NCBI RefSeq assembly: GCF_004328705.1 | Contig: NZ_CP035319.1 | Location: 3,534,001 to 3,598,000, forward strand | Source: Rhodococcus sp. ABRD24 | GTDB taxonomy: Bacteria; Actinomycetota; Actinomycetes; Mycobacteriales; Mycobacteriaceae | Length of the DNA stretch: 64,000 nucleotides | Reading direction: 5' to 3' | Shown: in pieces, positions 51,583 through 61,205 of the stretch | Layout: every line of letters starts with the position of its first letter | How positions within the stretch are numbered: position 1 is the stretch's first letter | Notes under the pieces: generated by a model | The model's database searches: none | The model's input: only the letters and a program-made list of their open reading frames with translations | What the model was told of the DNA's origin: nothing | Program-made: the position numbers and the translations under genes

Positions 51583-53862
51583 GTGTCTCCGCAGGTAGAT
51601 ACCGTCACGCACGCTTCCGCGACTCCCGACGTCGCCCAGCCCTTCAAGGAGCTGGGCCTCAAGGACGACGAGTACGCCCGCATCAAGGAGATTCTCGGCC
51701 GCCGTCCCACCGATGCCGAACTCGCGATGTACTCGGTGATGTGGAGCGAGCACTGCTCCTACAAGTCCTCGAAGGTGCACCTCAAGTACTTCGGCGAGAC
51801 CACCACCGACGAGATGAAAGCCTCGATGCTCGCGGGCATCGGCGAGAACGCGGGCGTCGTCGACATCGGCGACGGCTGGGCGGTCACCTTCAAGGTCGAG
51901 TCGCACAACCACCCGTCGTACATCGAGCCGTACCAGGGCGCGGCCACCGGCGTCGGCGGCATCGTCCGCGACATCATGGCGATGGGCGCGCGTCCGATTG
52001 CGGTCATGGACCAGCTGCGCTTCGGCGCCGCGGATCACGCCGACACCCGTCGCGTCGTAGACGGTGTCGTGCGCGGCGTCGGCGGCTACGGCAACTCCCT
52101 CGGCCTGCCCAACATCGGCGGTGAGACCGTCTTCGACGCGTCCTACCAGGGCAACCCGCTCGTGAACGCACTGTGCGCCGGCGCGATGCGCGTCGAGGAC
52201 CTGCACCTGGCGTTCGCGTCCGGCGCGGGTAACAAGATCATTCTGTTCGGCGCCCGCACTGGGCTCGACGGCATCGGCGGCGTGTCCGTGCTCGCATCGG
52301 AGACCTTCGACGAGAGCTCGGGCGGACGCCCCAAGAAGCTCCCCGCCGTCCAGGTGGGTGACCCGTTCACCGAGAAGGTGCTCATCGAGTGCTGCCTCGA
52401 CCTGTACAAGGCCAAGCTGGTCGTCGGTATCCAGGACCTCGGCGGCGCCGGACTGTCCTGCGCCACGTCGGAGCTGGCAGCTGCCGGTGACGGCGGCATG
52501 CACATCGACCTCGACCTGGTCCCGATGCGTGCCACCGGCATGACTGCTGCCGAGGTGCTCTCCAGTGAGTCTCAGGAGCGCATGTGCGCGGTGGTCACTC
52601 CCGAGAACGTCGATGCGTTCATGGAGGTCTGCAAGAAGTGGGACGTCCTCGCCACTGTCATCGGTGAGGTCACCGATGGTGAGCACCTCGTCATCGACTG
52701 GCACGGCGAAACCGTCGTCGACGTCCCGCCGCGCACTGTCGCGCACGAGGGCCCGGTGTACGAGCGCCCCGTCAAGCGTCCCGACACGCAGGACGCACTG
52801 ATCGCGAACTCCACCGCGGGGCTCGAGCGCCCCGCGACCGCGGACGAACTCGAGGCGACATTGCTGAAGATGATCGCGTCGCCGGCGCTGTGCAGCCGCA
52901 AGTGGATCACCGAGCAGTACGACCGCTACGTGCGCGGTAACACCGTGCTCGCCGAGAACGCCGACGGTGGCATGGTCCGCATCGACGAGGAGACCGGACG
53001 TGGCATCGCGCTGGCCACCGACGCGTCGGGCCGCTACACCATGCTCGACCCGTACGCCGGCGCGCAGCTCGCGCTGGCCGAGGCGTTCCGCAACGTTGCG
53101 GTCACCGGAGCGACCCCGAAGGCCGTTTCCAACTGCCTCAACTTCGGTTCGCCTGAGGATCCGGGCGTCATGTGGCAGTTCCAGCAGGCCGTCCGCGGTC
53201 TGGCGGACGGCTGCGCGCAGCTCGGCATCCCCGTCACCGGCGGCAACGTCAGCTTCTACAACCAGACCGGCGCGACCGCGATCCTGCCGACCCCGGTAGT
53301 CGCGGTCCTGGGTGTGATCGACGACGTGCACCGTCGCATCCCGACCGGAGTCGGCCTCGAGCCCGGCGAGACGCTGATCCTCCTGGGGGAGACTCGCGAT
53401 GAGCTCGACGGCTCCATCTGGGCGCAGGTCGAACACGGCCACCTCGGCGGCGTGCCGCCGAAGGTCGACCTCGAGCGCGAGCAGCTGCTGGCCGACATCC
53501 TGCTGGCCGGATCGCGTGACGGCCTGATCTCGGCTGCGCACGACCTGTCCGAGGGTGGCCTCGCGCAGGCCGTCGTCGAGGCCGCGCTGGCCGGCGAGAC
53601 CGGCTGCCGGATCCTGCTTCCGGAGGATGCGGACCCGTTCGTGATGCTGTTCTCCGAGTCCGCCGGTCGCGTGCTGGTTGCGGTGCCGCGCACCGAGGAG
53701 ACCCGCTTCACCGGAATGTGCTCCGCCCGAGGCCTGCCGTGGGTCCGGATCGGTGTCGTCGACGAGGGCTCCGACTCCGTCGAGGTGCAGGGCCAGTTCT
53801 CGGTCACGATGGCCAAGCTGCGCGAGACGGCCGAATCGACCTTGCCGGCACTGTTTGGATGA
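51583..53862 (+). CDS. purL: FGAM synthase subunit PurL (small form)
   Basis: A 759-residue ATP-dependent amidotransferase catalytic subunit that converts FGAR to FGAM using ammonia from PurQ. Seen: [81 protein letters not shown] and [14 protein letters not shown], the two PurM-like halves. The length is that of the small PurL that needs PurS and PurQ. GTG 51583 is the chosen start; a purine-rich GAGGGAAGGG lies 14-23 bases upstream. A further gene starts 4 bases after its stop. Confidence 0.96.
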   Translation: MSPQVDTVTHASATPDVAQPFKELGLKDDEYARIKEILGRRPTDAELAMYSVMWSEHCSYKSSKVHLKYFGETTTDEMKASMLAGIGENAGVVDIGDGWAVTFKVESHNHPSYIEPYQGAATGVGGIVRDIMAMGARPIAVMDQLRFGAADHADTRRVVDGVVRGVGGYGNSLGLPNIGGETVFDASYQGNPLVNALCAGAMRVEDLHLAFASGAGNKIILFGARTGLDGIGGVSVLASETFDESSGGRPKKLPAVQVGDPFTEKVLIECCLDLYKAKLVVGIQDLGGAGLSCATSELAAAGDGGMHIDLDLVPMRATGMTAAEVLSSESQERMCAVVTPENVDAFMEVCKKWDVLATVIGEVTDGEHLVIDWHGETVVDVPPRTVAHEGPVYERPVKRPDTQDALIANSTAGLERPATADELEATLLKMIASPALCSRKWITEQYDRYVRGNTVLAENADGGMVRIDEETGRGIALATDASGRYTMLDPYAGAQLALAEAFRNVAVTGATPKAVSNCLNFGSPEDPGVMWQFQQAVRGLADGCAQLGIPVTGGNVSFYNQTGATAILPTPVVAVLGVIDDVHRRIPTGVGLEPGETLILLGETRDELDGSIWAQVEHGHLGGVPPKVDLEREQLLADILLAGSRDGLISAAHDLSEGGLAQAVVEAALAGETGCRILLPEDADPFVMLFSESAGRVLVAVPRTEETRFTGMCSARGLPWVRIGVVDEGSDSVEVQGQFSVTMAKLRETAESTLPALFG

Positions 53863-53865
53863 TGT

Positions 53866-55647
53866 GTGACGGACTCGGGGGTCGAACGGGAGGCGGTCAC
53901 TGAGCTGCGGGAGGACCCGCAGCCGGTGATTCCTGCCGTCTCCCGGTTCGACGATCGCCACCCCTTCGTCGTCTGGGCGTGGAGCCTGCTGAAGCTCGAC
54001 TTCACCGGCATTGCGTTCGCATCACTGTTCTTCTGCTGGTCCCTGACACCCTCGCTGCTGCCGCGTGACTGGTTGTTCCAGGGACTCATCGGCGGTATCA
54101 GCGCCGCGATCGGTTACGGCGTCGGCACCGCGGCCGGCTGGCTGGTCTACGAATTCGGACTGGCCCGCCGCCCTTGGTGGCCGCTTCCCGCCCGCGTCAT
54201 GTTCGCGATCAAGGTGTTCGTGCCGGTGGCCTCGGCGCTGGCCGCCGTGATCATGCTGGTCTACGCCGCCGGGTGGCAGCGGGAACTGTCCGCGCTCATG
54301 AACGCGGAAGGCACCACCACCACCGGTTACATTCGCACCGGCGGTTTGAGTCTGCTGGTCGCGGCCGCCCTGATCTCGTTGTGGCGGGTCCTGCGCGACC
54401 TCGTCCGGTGGGTTGCCCGGCAGCTCAACAAGTGGCTCAAGATCCCACGCCCCGCAGCTTCGGCCGCCGGTCTGGCCGTGGTGCTGGTGCTGGTGTTCAT
54501 GCTCGTCGACGGCATTCTGCTGCGCGGCGCGTATGCCGCGATCAACTCGGTCTTCAGCCTGCAGAACAACCAGACTCGCGCGGGCGCCGTGCAACCGGCA
54601 CAGCCCGAGCGCTCCGGCAGCCCGATGTCGCTGGCGCCGTGGGACAGTCTCGGATTCGAGGGGCGCAACTTCGTCTCCGGTGGCATCCACGCCGACGAGC
54701 TCACCGCGGCGAACGGCACACCGGCGAAAGAACCCATCCGGGTATACGCGGGTCTCGAGACCGCCGACGATACGGCCGCGCGCATGGACATCGTGCTGGA
54801 CGAACTCGAGCGGACCAAGGCCTTCGAACGTAAGACGCTCGTCATCATTCCGACCACCGGCACCGGTTGGGTCAACCCCACCGCCGCGCAGGCGATCGAA
54901 CTCGTCGAGAACGGGGACAGCGCGCTCGTCGCGGCCCAGTACTCGTACATGCCGAGCTGGATTTCGTTCATCGCCGACCGAGGCCGGGCCGCGGTCGCCG
55001 GCAACGCACTGATCCGTGCGGTGCACGACCGGTGGCTCACCAAGCCCGAGAACACCCGACCCAAGCTGTACGTCTACGGCGAGAGCCTCGGCACGCAGGC
55101 AGGTGAGGGAGCCTTCGACGGTCTCGCTGACATTCGGGACACCGTCGACGGTGTGCTGTGGGTCGGTCCGCCCAACTCGAATCCGCTGTGGAGTGCGCTC
55201 ACCGAGCGCCGTGACCCGGGCACCCCCGAGGTGCTGCCGGTATATGCGGACGGACTCGTGGCGCGGTTCGCGGACGGTGCCGGATCAATTCCCGGTACAC
55301 CGGGTCCGTGGCTCGATCCTCGCGTGCTGTACATCCAGCATCCGTCGGATCCGGTGGTGTGGTGGTCCACCGATCTCGCCTTCACGCGCCCCGACTGGCT
55401 CTCCGAGCCGCCCGGATTCGATCGACTGCCGTCGATGAAGTGGTTCCCGTTCGTCACGTTCTGGCAGGTCAGCGCGGATCTCGCGAATGCGGCGGGCGTA
55501 CCTGACGGGCACGGACACAACTATGGCACCGTCATCCTCGACGGCTGGGTCGCAGTCACGACCCCCGATGGCTGGACGCCTGCGGACACCGAGCGGGTTC
55601 GGGGAGTGCTCGAATCGCTGAGTGGGCACGACGGGCCGGAGAAGTGA
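53866..55647 (+). CDS. membrane-anchored alpha/beta hydrolase (Abhydrolase_9 family)
   Basis: A 593-residue protein. The N-terminal third has about five membrane helices (about 45-65, 68-92, 108-130, 150-168, 195-220). The C-terminal domain is an alpha/beta hydrolase of the PF10081 type: VIIPTTGTGWVNPTAAQAIE, the nucleophile elbow YGESLGTQAGE (Ser about 407), HPSDPVVWWS and the late histidine DGHGHNYG. Common in mycolic-acid bacteria; substrate unknown, probably a lipid or envelope ester. GTG 53866 is four bases after the purL stop, so it may be co-transcribed. Its stop overlaps the next gene. Confidence 0.85.
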   Translation: MTDSGVEREAVTELREDPQPVIPAVSRFDDRHPFVVWAWSLLKLDFTGIAFASLFFCWSLTPSLLPRDWLFQGLIGGISAAIGYGVGTAAGWLVYEFGLARRPWWPLPARVMFAIKVFVPVASALAAVIMLVYAAGWQRELSALMNAEGTTTTGYIRTGGLSLLVAAALISLWRVLRDLVRWVARQLNKWLKIPRPAASAAGLAVVLVLVFMLVDGILLRGAYAAINSVFSLQNNQTRAGAVQPAQPERSGSPMSLAPWDSLGFEGRNFVSGGIHADELTAANGTPAKEPIRVYAGLETADDTAARMDIVLDELERTKAFERKTLVIIPTTGTGWVNPTAAQAIELVENGDSALVAAQYSYMPSWISFIADRGRAAVAGNALIRAVHDRWLTKPENTRPKLYVYGESLGTQAGEGAFDGLADIRDTVDGVLWVGPPNSNPLWSALTERRDPGTPEVLPVYADGLVARFADGAGSIPGTPGPWLDPRVLYIQHPSDPVVWWSTDLAFTRPDWLSEPPGFDRLPSMKWFPFVTFWQVSADLANAAGVPDGHGHNYGTVILDGWVAVTTPDGWTPADTERVRGVLESLSGHDGPEK

Positions 55648-56309
55648 GACGGCCACCGGCGCTGTTCGCGGCGGCGGCGCTGGTGGCGTGGAACAACGGG
55701 CTGCTGCCGTCGATGGGGCTGTCGCCGCGGGGTCGTGCGACAGCAGGGACACTGCTCGCGCTCGGTGCGACCGGGACGGCGCTGGCGGCTGGTTTGAGCC
55801 GAAACGAACTGGGGCTGGGCAACATTCGCTCGGGCTTGCGGTGGGGGAGTGTGACAGCTGGCGTGCCGGTCGCTGCATACGCGGTGCTGCTCGCGGTGCC
55901 GGCGCTGCACGACAGGCTCGCCCTCACCGCCGAGGTGCGGCACGACTTCGCCGAGTGGGTCGCCGCACACATCCCGTTCGGGACCGTAGTCACGGAGGAA
56001 CTGCTGTTCCGCAGTGTGCTGACCGCGCTGACCGAGCGCGCTTGGCCGCCTGGGGCGGCCGCCGCGGTCCGGGCTGCGGTGTTCGGTCTGTGGCACGTGC
56101 ACCCGGCTCGGGTGGCGGGGGATCCGGTGGTGGGCACGGTCGCGCTGACGGCGGCCTCGTCGCTGCTGTTCGACGGGCTGCGCCGCGCGAGCGGTAGCGT
56201 CCTCGCCCCCGCGTTGCTGCACCTGGTGATCAATGTCGGTGGCGCGCTGGCGCTTCGGCGGATCACTGTCGTTCGGGGCGTCGCCGAGACCCCGCTACCG
56301 CCCGTGTGA
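55644..56309 (+). CDS. CPBP family intramembrane metalloprotease
   Basis: A 221-residue membrane protein with about six helices. The CPBP (Abi/Rce1-like) signature is Glu118-Glu119 and Arg123 in VTEELLFRSVL, then VFGLWHVHP (His151) and LLHLVIN (His198). Such proteases cleave CAAX-like or membrane peptides; the target is unknown. It overlaps the upstream hydrolase by four bases (GTGA), so the two are translationally coupled. Confidence 0.85.
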   Translation: MRRPPALFAAAALVAWNNGLLPSMGLSPRGRATAGTLLALGATGTALAAGLSRNELGLGNIRSGLRWGSVTAGVPVAAYAVLLAVPALHDRLALTAEVRHDFAEWVAAHIPFGTVVTEELLFRSVLTALTERAWPPGAAAAVRAAVFGLWHVHPARVAGDPVVGTVALTAASSLLFDGLRRASGSVLAPALLHLVINVGGALALRRITVVRGVAETPLPPV

Positions 56310-56378
56310 GGAGGGCGTGAGTCCCGCCGATACCGGGCTTGTTCGGGCCTCCGCGATCGCTTCAGTAGATTGACGCCC

Positions 56379-56765
56379 ATGCCTGCCCGCCGCGCCGTCG
56401 ACCCCGCCGAACTCCGCAGCGCGCTGCTCGCCGTGGGGCTGTGGCTGCGGGGCGAGGAGGCTACCAAGCCGGCCCGCGCCGAGCTGGCCGCCGCGGTGCG
56501 GCTCAGCGCCCGCACGCTCGAGGATGTCGCGCCCGGGTCCAGCGTCGAGGTGCGGGTGCCGCCGTTCGTCGCGGTGCAGTGCATCGAGGGCCCGCGGCAC
56601 ACGCGCGGAACTCCGCCGAATGTGGTCGAGACCGACCCCCGGACCTGGCTGCTGCTCGCGACCGGGCTCTTGGGATTCGACGAGGCGTCAACGGGAGGGG
56701 TGCTCACCGCTTCGGGCAGCCGGGCGGGTGAGATCGCACACTGGCTGCCGCTGTTGCGCCTGTGA
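56379..56765 (+). CDS. sterol carrier protein-like (bacterial SCP ortholog)
   Basis: A 128-residue conserved actinobacterial protein found next to purF. It shows SALLAVGLWLRGEEATKPAR, TLEDVAPGSSVEVRVPPFVA and VETDPRTWLLLATGLLGF, typical of the bacterial SCP-ortholog family. A lipid-binding role is suggested only by fold. ATG 56379 is the start. Possibly co-transcribed with purF 110 bases later. Confidence 0.8.
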   Translation: MPARRAVDPAELRSALLAVGLWLRGEEATKPARAELAAAVRLSARTLEDVAPGSSVEVRVPPFVAVQCIEGPRHTRGTPPNVVETDPRTWLLLATGLLGFDEASTGGVLTASGSRAGEIAHWLPLLRL

Positions 56766-56874
56766 TGCGGGTCGCATCGACGTTGATCCGGCGCACCGAG
56801 CGTTGGGGCCTTCGAGTACGGAACGTAGACTGGGCCACGCCCCCCGCACCGAATCCCCTAAGGGAGCGCTTGCC

Positions 56875-58461
56875 GTGACTCGTGCCGAACTGTCGGTCAA
56901 CAGTCAGAATCTTCTCGCTACGACCGCACCAGACGAGGACGAGAACGAACCTCGCGAAGAGTGTGGCGTCTTCGGTGTCTGGGCGCCGGGTGAGGACGTT
57001 GCGAAGCTGACGTACTACGGCCTCTACGCGCTGCAGCATCGCGGTCAGGAAGCGGCGGGCATCGCCGTCGCCGACGGCGCGCAGGTGCTGGTCTTCAAGG
57101 ACCTGGGTCTGGTCAGTCAGGTGTTTGACGAGCAGACGCTCGGTGCCATGCCCGGGCACGTCGCCATCGGTCACTGCCGCTACTCCACCACTGGTTCCAC
57201 GACGTGGGAGAACGCGCAGCCGATCTTCCGCACCACCGCGGCCGGCACGGGAGTCGCCCTGGGCCACAACGGCAACCTGGTCAACACTGCGGAGCTCGCG
57301 CAGCGGGCCCGTGAGGCGCGACTGATCAACGACAAGCGCCCCGGTGCTGCGACCTCGGACTCGGACGTCGTGGGCGCGCTGCTTGCGCACGGGGCCGCCG
57401 ACCGCACCCTCGAGCAGGCCGCGATGGAATTGCTCCCGACGCTGCGCGGCGCCTTCTGCCTGACGTTCATGGATGAGCACACGCTGTACGCGGCGCGTGA
57501 TCCACACGGCATCCGCCCACTGTGCCTCGGTCGCCTCGATCGCGGCTGGGTGGTCGCCAGCGAGACCGCCGCGCTCGACATCGTCGGCGCGTCGTTCGTC
57601 CGCGACATCGAACCCGGTGAGCTGCTCGCGATCGATGCCGATGGCGTCCGTTCGTCGCGCTTCGCGAACCCGGAACCCAAGGGCTGCGTGTTCGAGTACG
57701 TGTATCTGGCCCGGCCGGACAGCGTCATCGGCGGCCGTTCGGTGCATTCCACCCGCGTCGAGATCGGCCGGCGCCTGGCCAAGGAACATCCCGCAGACGG
57801 CGACCTGGTGATTCCGGTGCCTGAGTCCGGTACCCCTGCCGCGGTCGGCTATGCGCAGGGCTCGGGTATCCCGTACGGCCAGGGGTTGATGAAGAACGCG
57901 TATGTGGGCCGCACCTTCATCCAACCGTCGCAGACCATCCGCCAGCTGGGTATCCGGCTCAAGCTCAACCCGCTCAAGGAAGTCATCCGCGGCAAGCGCC
58001 TGGTGGTCGTCGACGACTCGATCGTCCGCGGCAACACGCAGCGCGCGCTGATCCGGATGCTCCGTGAGGCCGGTGCGCTCGAGATCCACGTGCGGATCGC
58101 GTCGCCGCCGGTGAAGTGGCCATGCTTCTACGGCATCGACTTCGCTTCTCCGGCCGAGCTCATCGCGAACGGCGCCGAGGGCAGCGGCCCGACGACCGAC
58201 ACGTTCGACGAGATGCTCGAGGGTGTGCGCCGGTCCATCGGCGCCGACTCTCTCGGCTACATCTCGATCGACGGCATGGTCGCCGCGACCGAACAGCCTT
58301 CGACGCGGCTGTGTTCGGCGTGCTTCGACGGGCATTACCCGATCGCATTGCCGAGCGAGGCGTCGATGGGCAAGAACGTCCTGGAGGGGCTGTTGGAGTC
58401 CGCTGCGGGCGCGGCAATGACGCACGAGAACGACAACGCAGACGCCCTCTCGCGGCCGTAG
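56875..58461 (+). CDS. purF: amidophosphoribosyltransferase
   Basis: A 528-residue enzyme of the first committed purine step: glutamine plus PRPP to phosphoribosylamine. After a propeptide of about 29 residues, Cys30 in REECGVFGVW becomes the N-terminal nucleophile of the glutaminase domain (LQHRGQEAAGIA, IGHCRYSTTGS, ALGHNGNLVN). The transferase domain has the PRPP loop RLVVVDDSIVRGNT and a cysteine-containing C terminus (RLCSACFDGHYP) suggestive of an iron-sulfur type. GTG 56875 follows GGGAG. purM lies 148 bases downstream. Confidence 0.97.
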   Translation: MTRAELSVNSQNLLATTAPDEDENEPREECGVFGVWAPGEDVAKLTYYGLYALQHRGQEAAGIAVADGAQVLVFKDLGLVSQVFDEQTLGAMPGHVAIGHCRYSTTGSTTWENAQPIFRTTAAGTGVALGHNGNLVNTAELAQRAREARLINDKRPGAATSDSDVVGALLAHGAADRTLEQAAMELLPTLRGAFCLTFMDEHTLYAARDPHGIRPLCLGRLDRGWVVASETAALDIVGASFVRDIEPGELLAIDADGVRSSRFANPEPKGCVFEYVYLARPDSVIGGRSVHSTRVEIGRRLAKEHPADGDLVIPVPESGTPAAVGYAQGSGIPYGQGLMKNAYVGRTFIQPSQTIRQLGIRLKLNPLKEVIRGKRLVVVDDSIVRGNTQRALIRMLREAGALEIHVRIASPPVKWPCFYGIDFASPAELIANGAEGSGPTTDTFDEMLEGVRRSIGADSLGYISIDGMVAATEQPSTRLCSACFDGHYPIALPSEASMGKNVLEGLLESAAGAAMTHENDNADALSRP

Positions 58462-58609
58462 TCGACAGGACGCAGTCGGGTACCCGAGCAACTCCGGTAC
58501 CGTAAGGACGCAATCGAGGTGACTGCGCGTGTGCAGACGCATGCGTGAACACTGAGATACTGCGTCAGTTGAGACGTTCACCGAGTATCAAGGCTGGAGC
58601 CAGAACCCC

Positions 58610-59689
58610 ATGACCGAGCACAGTACCCGCACCCAGGGCGTTTCTTACGCCGCCGCCGGAGTGGATATCGCCGCTGGCGATCGGGCAGTAGAGCTCTTCG
58701 CTCCACTGGCGAAGAAGGCCAGCCGCCCCGAGGTCATGGGTGGTCTCGGCGGATTCGCCGGACTCTTCTCCCTCAAGGGCGGCTACAAGGAGCCTCTGCT
58801 TGCCGCCTCGACCGACGGCGTCGGAACCAAGATCGCTGTCGCGCAGGCGATGGACAAGCACGACACCGTCGGCCTCGACCTCGTTGCGATGGTCGTCGAC
58901 GACTTGGTGGTGTGCGGCGCCGAGCCGCTGTTCCTGCAGGACTACATCGCGGTCGGCCGGGTAGTTCCCGAGCGGGTCGCGGAGCTGGTCTCCGGCATCG
59001 CCGACGGCTGCATCCTGGCCGGCTGTGCGTTGCTCGGCGGCGAGACGGCCGAGCACCCCGGCCTGATGGCCGACGGTGACTACGACCTGTCCGCGACTGG
59101 CGTCGGCGTGGTCGAAGCCGATCAGGTGCTCGGCTCGGACCGCGTCCGACCCGGCGATGTCGTGATCGGCATGGGCTCGTCGGGTCTGCACTCCAACGGG
59201 TACTCGCTGGCCCGCAAGGTGCTGCTCGAGATCGATCGCATGTCGCTGACCGGTCATGTCGAGGAGTTCGGCCGCACGCTGGGCGAGGAGCTGCTCGAGC
59301 CCACCAAGATCTACGCCAAGGACTGCCTGGCCCTCGCGGCCGAGACCGATGTGCGCACCTTCTGCCACGTCACCGGCGGCGGCTTGGCCAACAACCTCGC
59401 CCGCGTCATGCCCAAGGGCCTCGTGGCAGAGCTGGATCGCGGAACCTGGAGTCCGGCTCCGGTATTCGCGATGATCGCGCAGCGTGGTCGTGTCGAGCGC
59501 GCCGAGATGGAGCAGACGTTCAACATGGGCGTCGGCATGGTTGCGATCGTCGCGCCCGAGGACGTCGACCGCGCTCTCGCGGTGCTCACGGCACGGCACA
59601 TCGACTGCTGGACGCTCGGCAGCGTAAAGAAGGCATCAGATTCCGATGCGACCCGCGCGATTCTCCTGGGTGATCACCCACGCTTCTGA
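58610..59689 (+). CDS. purM: phosphoribosylformylglycinamidine cyclo-ligase
   Basis: A 359-residue AIR synthetase that closes the imidazole ring of FGAM with ATP. Motifs: SYAAAGVDIAAGDRAVELF, ASTDGVGTKIAVAQAMDK, GLDLVAMVVDDLVVCGAEPL, GGETAEHPGLM and VIGMGSSGLHSNGYSLAR. It is the only purine gene in the window starting with ATG. A classical terminator follows. Confidence 0.97.
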   Translation: MTEHSTRTQGVSYAAAGVDIAAGDRAVELFAPLAKKASRPEVMGGLGGFAGLFSLKGGYKEPLLAASTDGVGTKIAVAQAMDKHDTVGLDLVAMVVDDLVVCGAEPLFLQDYIAVGRVVPERVAELVSGIADGCILAGCALLGGETAEHPGLMADGDYDLSATGVGVVEADQVLGSDRVRPGDVVIGMGSSGLHSNGYSLARKVLLEIDRMSLTGHVEEFGRTLGEELLEPTKIYAKDCLALAAETDVRTFCHVTGGGLANNLARVMPKGLVAELDRGTWSPAPVFAMIAQRGRVERAEMEQTFNMGVGMVAIVAPEDVDRALAVLTARHIDCWTLGSVKKASDSDATRAILLGDHPRF

Positions 59690-59704
59690 CACCTGGCTTA
59701 CCGT

Positions 59705-59746
59705 CGGCATCGTCCCCGGTCCCGTTTGGGGCCGGGGACGATGCCG
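59705..59746 (+). terminator. Rho-independent terminator after purM
   Basis: A 15-bp stem (CGGCATCGTCCCCGG with complement at 59732-59746) followed by CTTTT, 15 bases after the purM stop; one of the few here with a T-run. Confidence 0.9.
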
Positions 59747-59787
59747 CTTTTCAGGTACTACGGGCGCGGAGGAATTCGACAACCACC

Positions 59788-59821
59788 AAATGAGGGGGAG
59801 CCGTCGGGCTCCCCCTCATTT
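59788..59821. terminator. second hairpin, serves the DUF3073 gene
   Basis: Perfect 15-bp stem (AAATGAGGGGGAGCC with complement at 59807-59821), 4-base loop, flanked by A and T runs, so it can act on both strands. It is 30 bases past the end of the minus-strand DUF3073 gene. Confidence 0.85.
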
Positions 59822-59851
59822 CATGGTTTTCAGGTGACGTCAGTACGACAG

Positions 59852-60067
59852 TCAACGACGCCAGTCGTCGTAGTCGTCCTCGTCCCAGCGCGAGCGAGGA
59901 TCCTCGTCGGTGCGCTTGTCCGCGATCACTCCGCCATTGCGGGGCGAGCTCGGTGCACCACCGTTCGAGAGCTCTCGTTGCAGGCTGTCGAAATCCGTGG
60001 ACGGTGAGCTGTACTTGAGCTCCCGTGCAACCTTGGTCTGCTTTGCCTTAGCCCGGCCGCGGCCCAT
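59852..60067 (-). CDS. DUF3073 family protein
   Basis: A 71-residue basic-then-acidic protein: MGRGRAKAKQTKVARELKYS, then TDFDSLQRELSNGG, ending DEDDYDDWRR. This is the small actinobacterial DUF3073 family, present at the same position next to purM in mycobacteria. No function is known. Confidence 0.92.
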   Translation of the reverse strand: MGRGRAKAKQTKVARELKYSSPSTDFDSLQRELSNGGAPSSPRNGGVIADKRTDEDPRSRWDEDDYDDWRR

Positions 60068-60251
60068 GGCTGACCCCCTCGCGCTTTCGCGGGGCGGCCT
60101 GGGGAATTTGGCGGCCCCGCGTGAGTGTTGATGTTTTCCTGACTCACACTCTAGCGTGCAAAAGTCGCTTCCGCCTCCATGCGGCGCTCACCGAGGTGTC
60201 TGATTTGTCTCAGCACCCCAGTGAACAGCAGTAATGCATGATGTGTGCTGG

Positions 60252-61205
60252 TTAGAACACACCCGGGACGGCGCGTATCGTGCCCACGCGGGCACCGCCA
60301 CCGAGGACCGGCTGCGATGCGAGTGCCGCGTGGTCCTCGGACCACTCGACGCCGAGGCGATGCAGCAGTGCCGCGGTCAGGGGCAGCCGAGCCCGGTCGT
60401 GCCCGTCGTCGATCTTGAACGCGAAGGCCGTCCCGTCGGGCAGCGCGCCGGCGTGGACGCCGTCGGCGCCGGCCTTGCACAGCAGTCCGGGCACGGCGGG
60501 CATGAGCCGGGCGTCGTCGCGGCCGGTGCCCGACACCAGATGCGGGCTCTGCCGGATAGCGTCGGCCACCGAGCGTTCCGGGGTCCCGGGCGAGGCGGTC
60601 ACCAGCCGGCCGAATGCGCGGGCGAGGTTCGTCAGCGACACCGGGATGATCGGCAAGCCGCAGCCGTCGATGCCGAGTTCGGTCTCCGGCTCGCCGCTGA
60701 GTTCGGCGATGGTCTCGATCACCACGCGTTGCAGTGGATGGGCGGGATCGAGATAGGTGTCCATCGGCCAGCCGTTCGCGGCGCACGCGGCGAGCATGGC
60801 GGCGTGCTTGCCGGAGCAGTTCATGAAGACCGCCCGCGGCGGCCGGCCGGCGGCGAGGACCTCGGCGCGGGCGAGCTCGTTGGCAGGCAGATCCGGCGGA
60901 CACAGCAGCTGCGTCTCGAGGAGTCCGCAGTGGGCCAGGATCTCCTCCACCAACTCCACGTGCGCGGCCTCGCCGTCGTGGGACGCCGACGCGATCGCCA
61001 GCTGCTCGGCGCTCTCGGGGACGAAGCCGCTGCGCAGCAACGCGACCGCCTGTAGCGGCTTGTTCGACGACCGCGGGTAGATCGGGGTGTGCACCTCGCC
61101 GAGCGTGAAGGTTGGCGTGCCGTCCGGCGCCAGCACCACGAGCGACCCGCGGTGCACGCACTCGCGGAATCCGGAGCGAACGACCTCCACCAGTTCGACA
61201 CTCAC
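60252..61205 (-). CDS. asparaginase (Asparaginase_II family)
   Basis: A 317-residue protein of PF06089, unrelated to the classical bacterial asparaginases I/II by fold signature. Seen: HRGSLVVLAPDGT, IYPRSSNKPLQAVALLRSGF, ASASHDGEAAHVELVEEIL, VFMNCSGKHAAMLAACAANG and GIDGCGLP. The SSNKPLQ and NCSGKH serines and lysines are the proposed active-site residues, related to the serine beta-lactamase-like fold. Activity is the hydrolysis of asparagine to aspartate. GTG 61205 abuts the MOSC stop codon, so it is the third gene of an operon. Confidence 0.85.
   Translation of the reverse strand: MSVELVEVVRSGFRECVHRGSLVVLAPDGTPTFTLGEVHTPIYPRSSNKPLQAVALLRSGFVPESAEQLAIASASHDGEAAHVELVEEILAHCGLLETQLLCPPDLPANELARAEVLAAGRPPRAVFMNCSGKHAAMLAACAANGWPMDTYLDPAHPLQRVVIETIAELSGEPETELGIDGCGLPIIPVSLTNLARAFGRLVTASPGTPERSVADAIRQSPHLVSGTGRDDARLMPAVPGLLCKAGADGVHAGALPDGTAFAFKIDDGHDRARLPLTAALLHRLGVEWSEDHAALASQPVLGGGARVGTIRAVPGVF

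Noticed and set aside
50725..53961. A 1078-codon open frame on the minus strand
   Set aside because: It lies antisense to the secreted protein gene and purL. Its residues are Arg/Asp/Gly/Val-rich as expected from reading high-GC coding DNA on the opposite strand, and it has no domain.
56704..58581. A 625-codon minus-strand frame across purF
   Set aside because: Antisense shadow of purF, which has full catalytic motifs on the plus strand.
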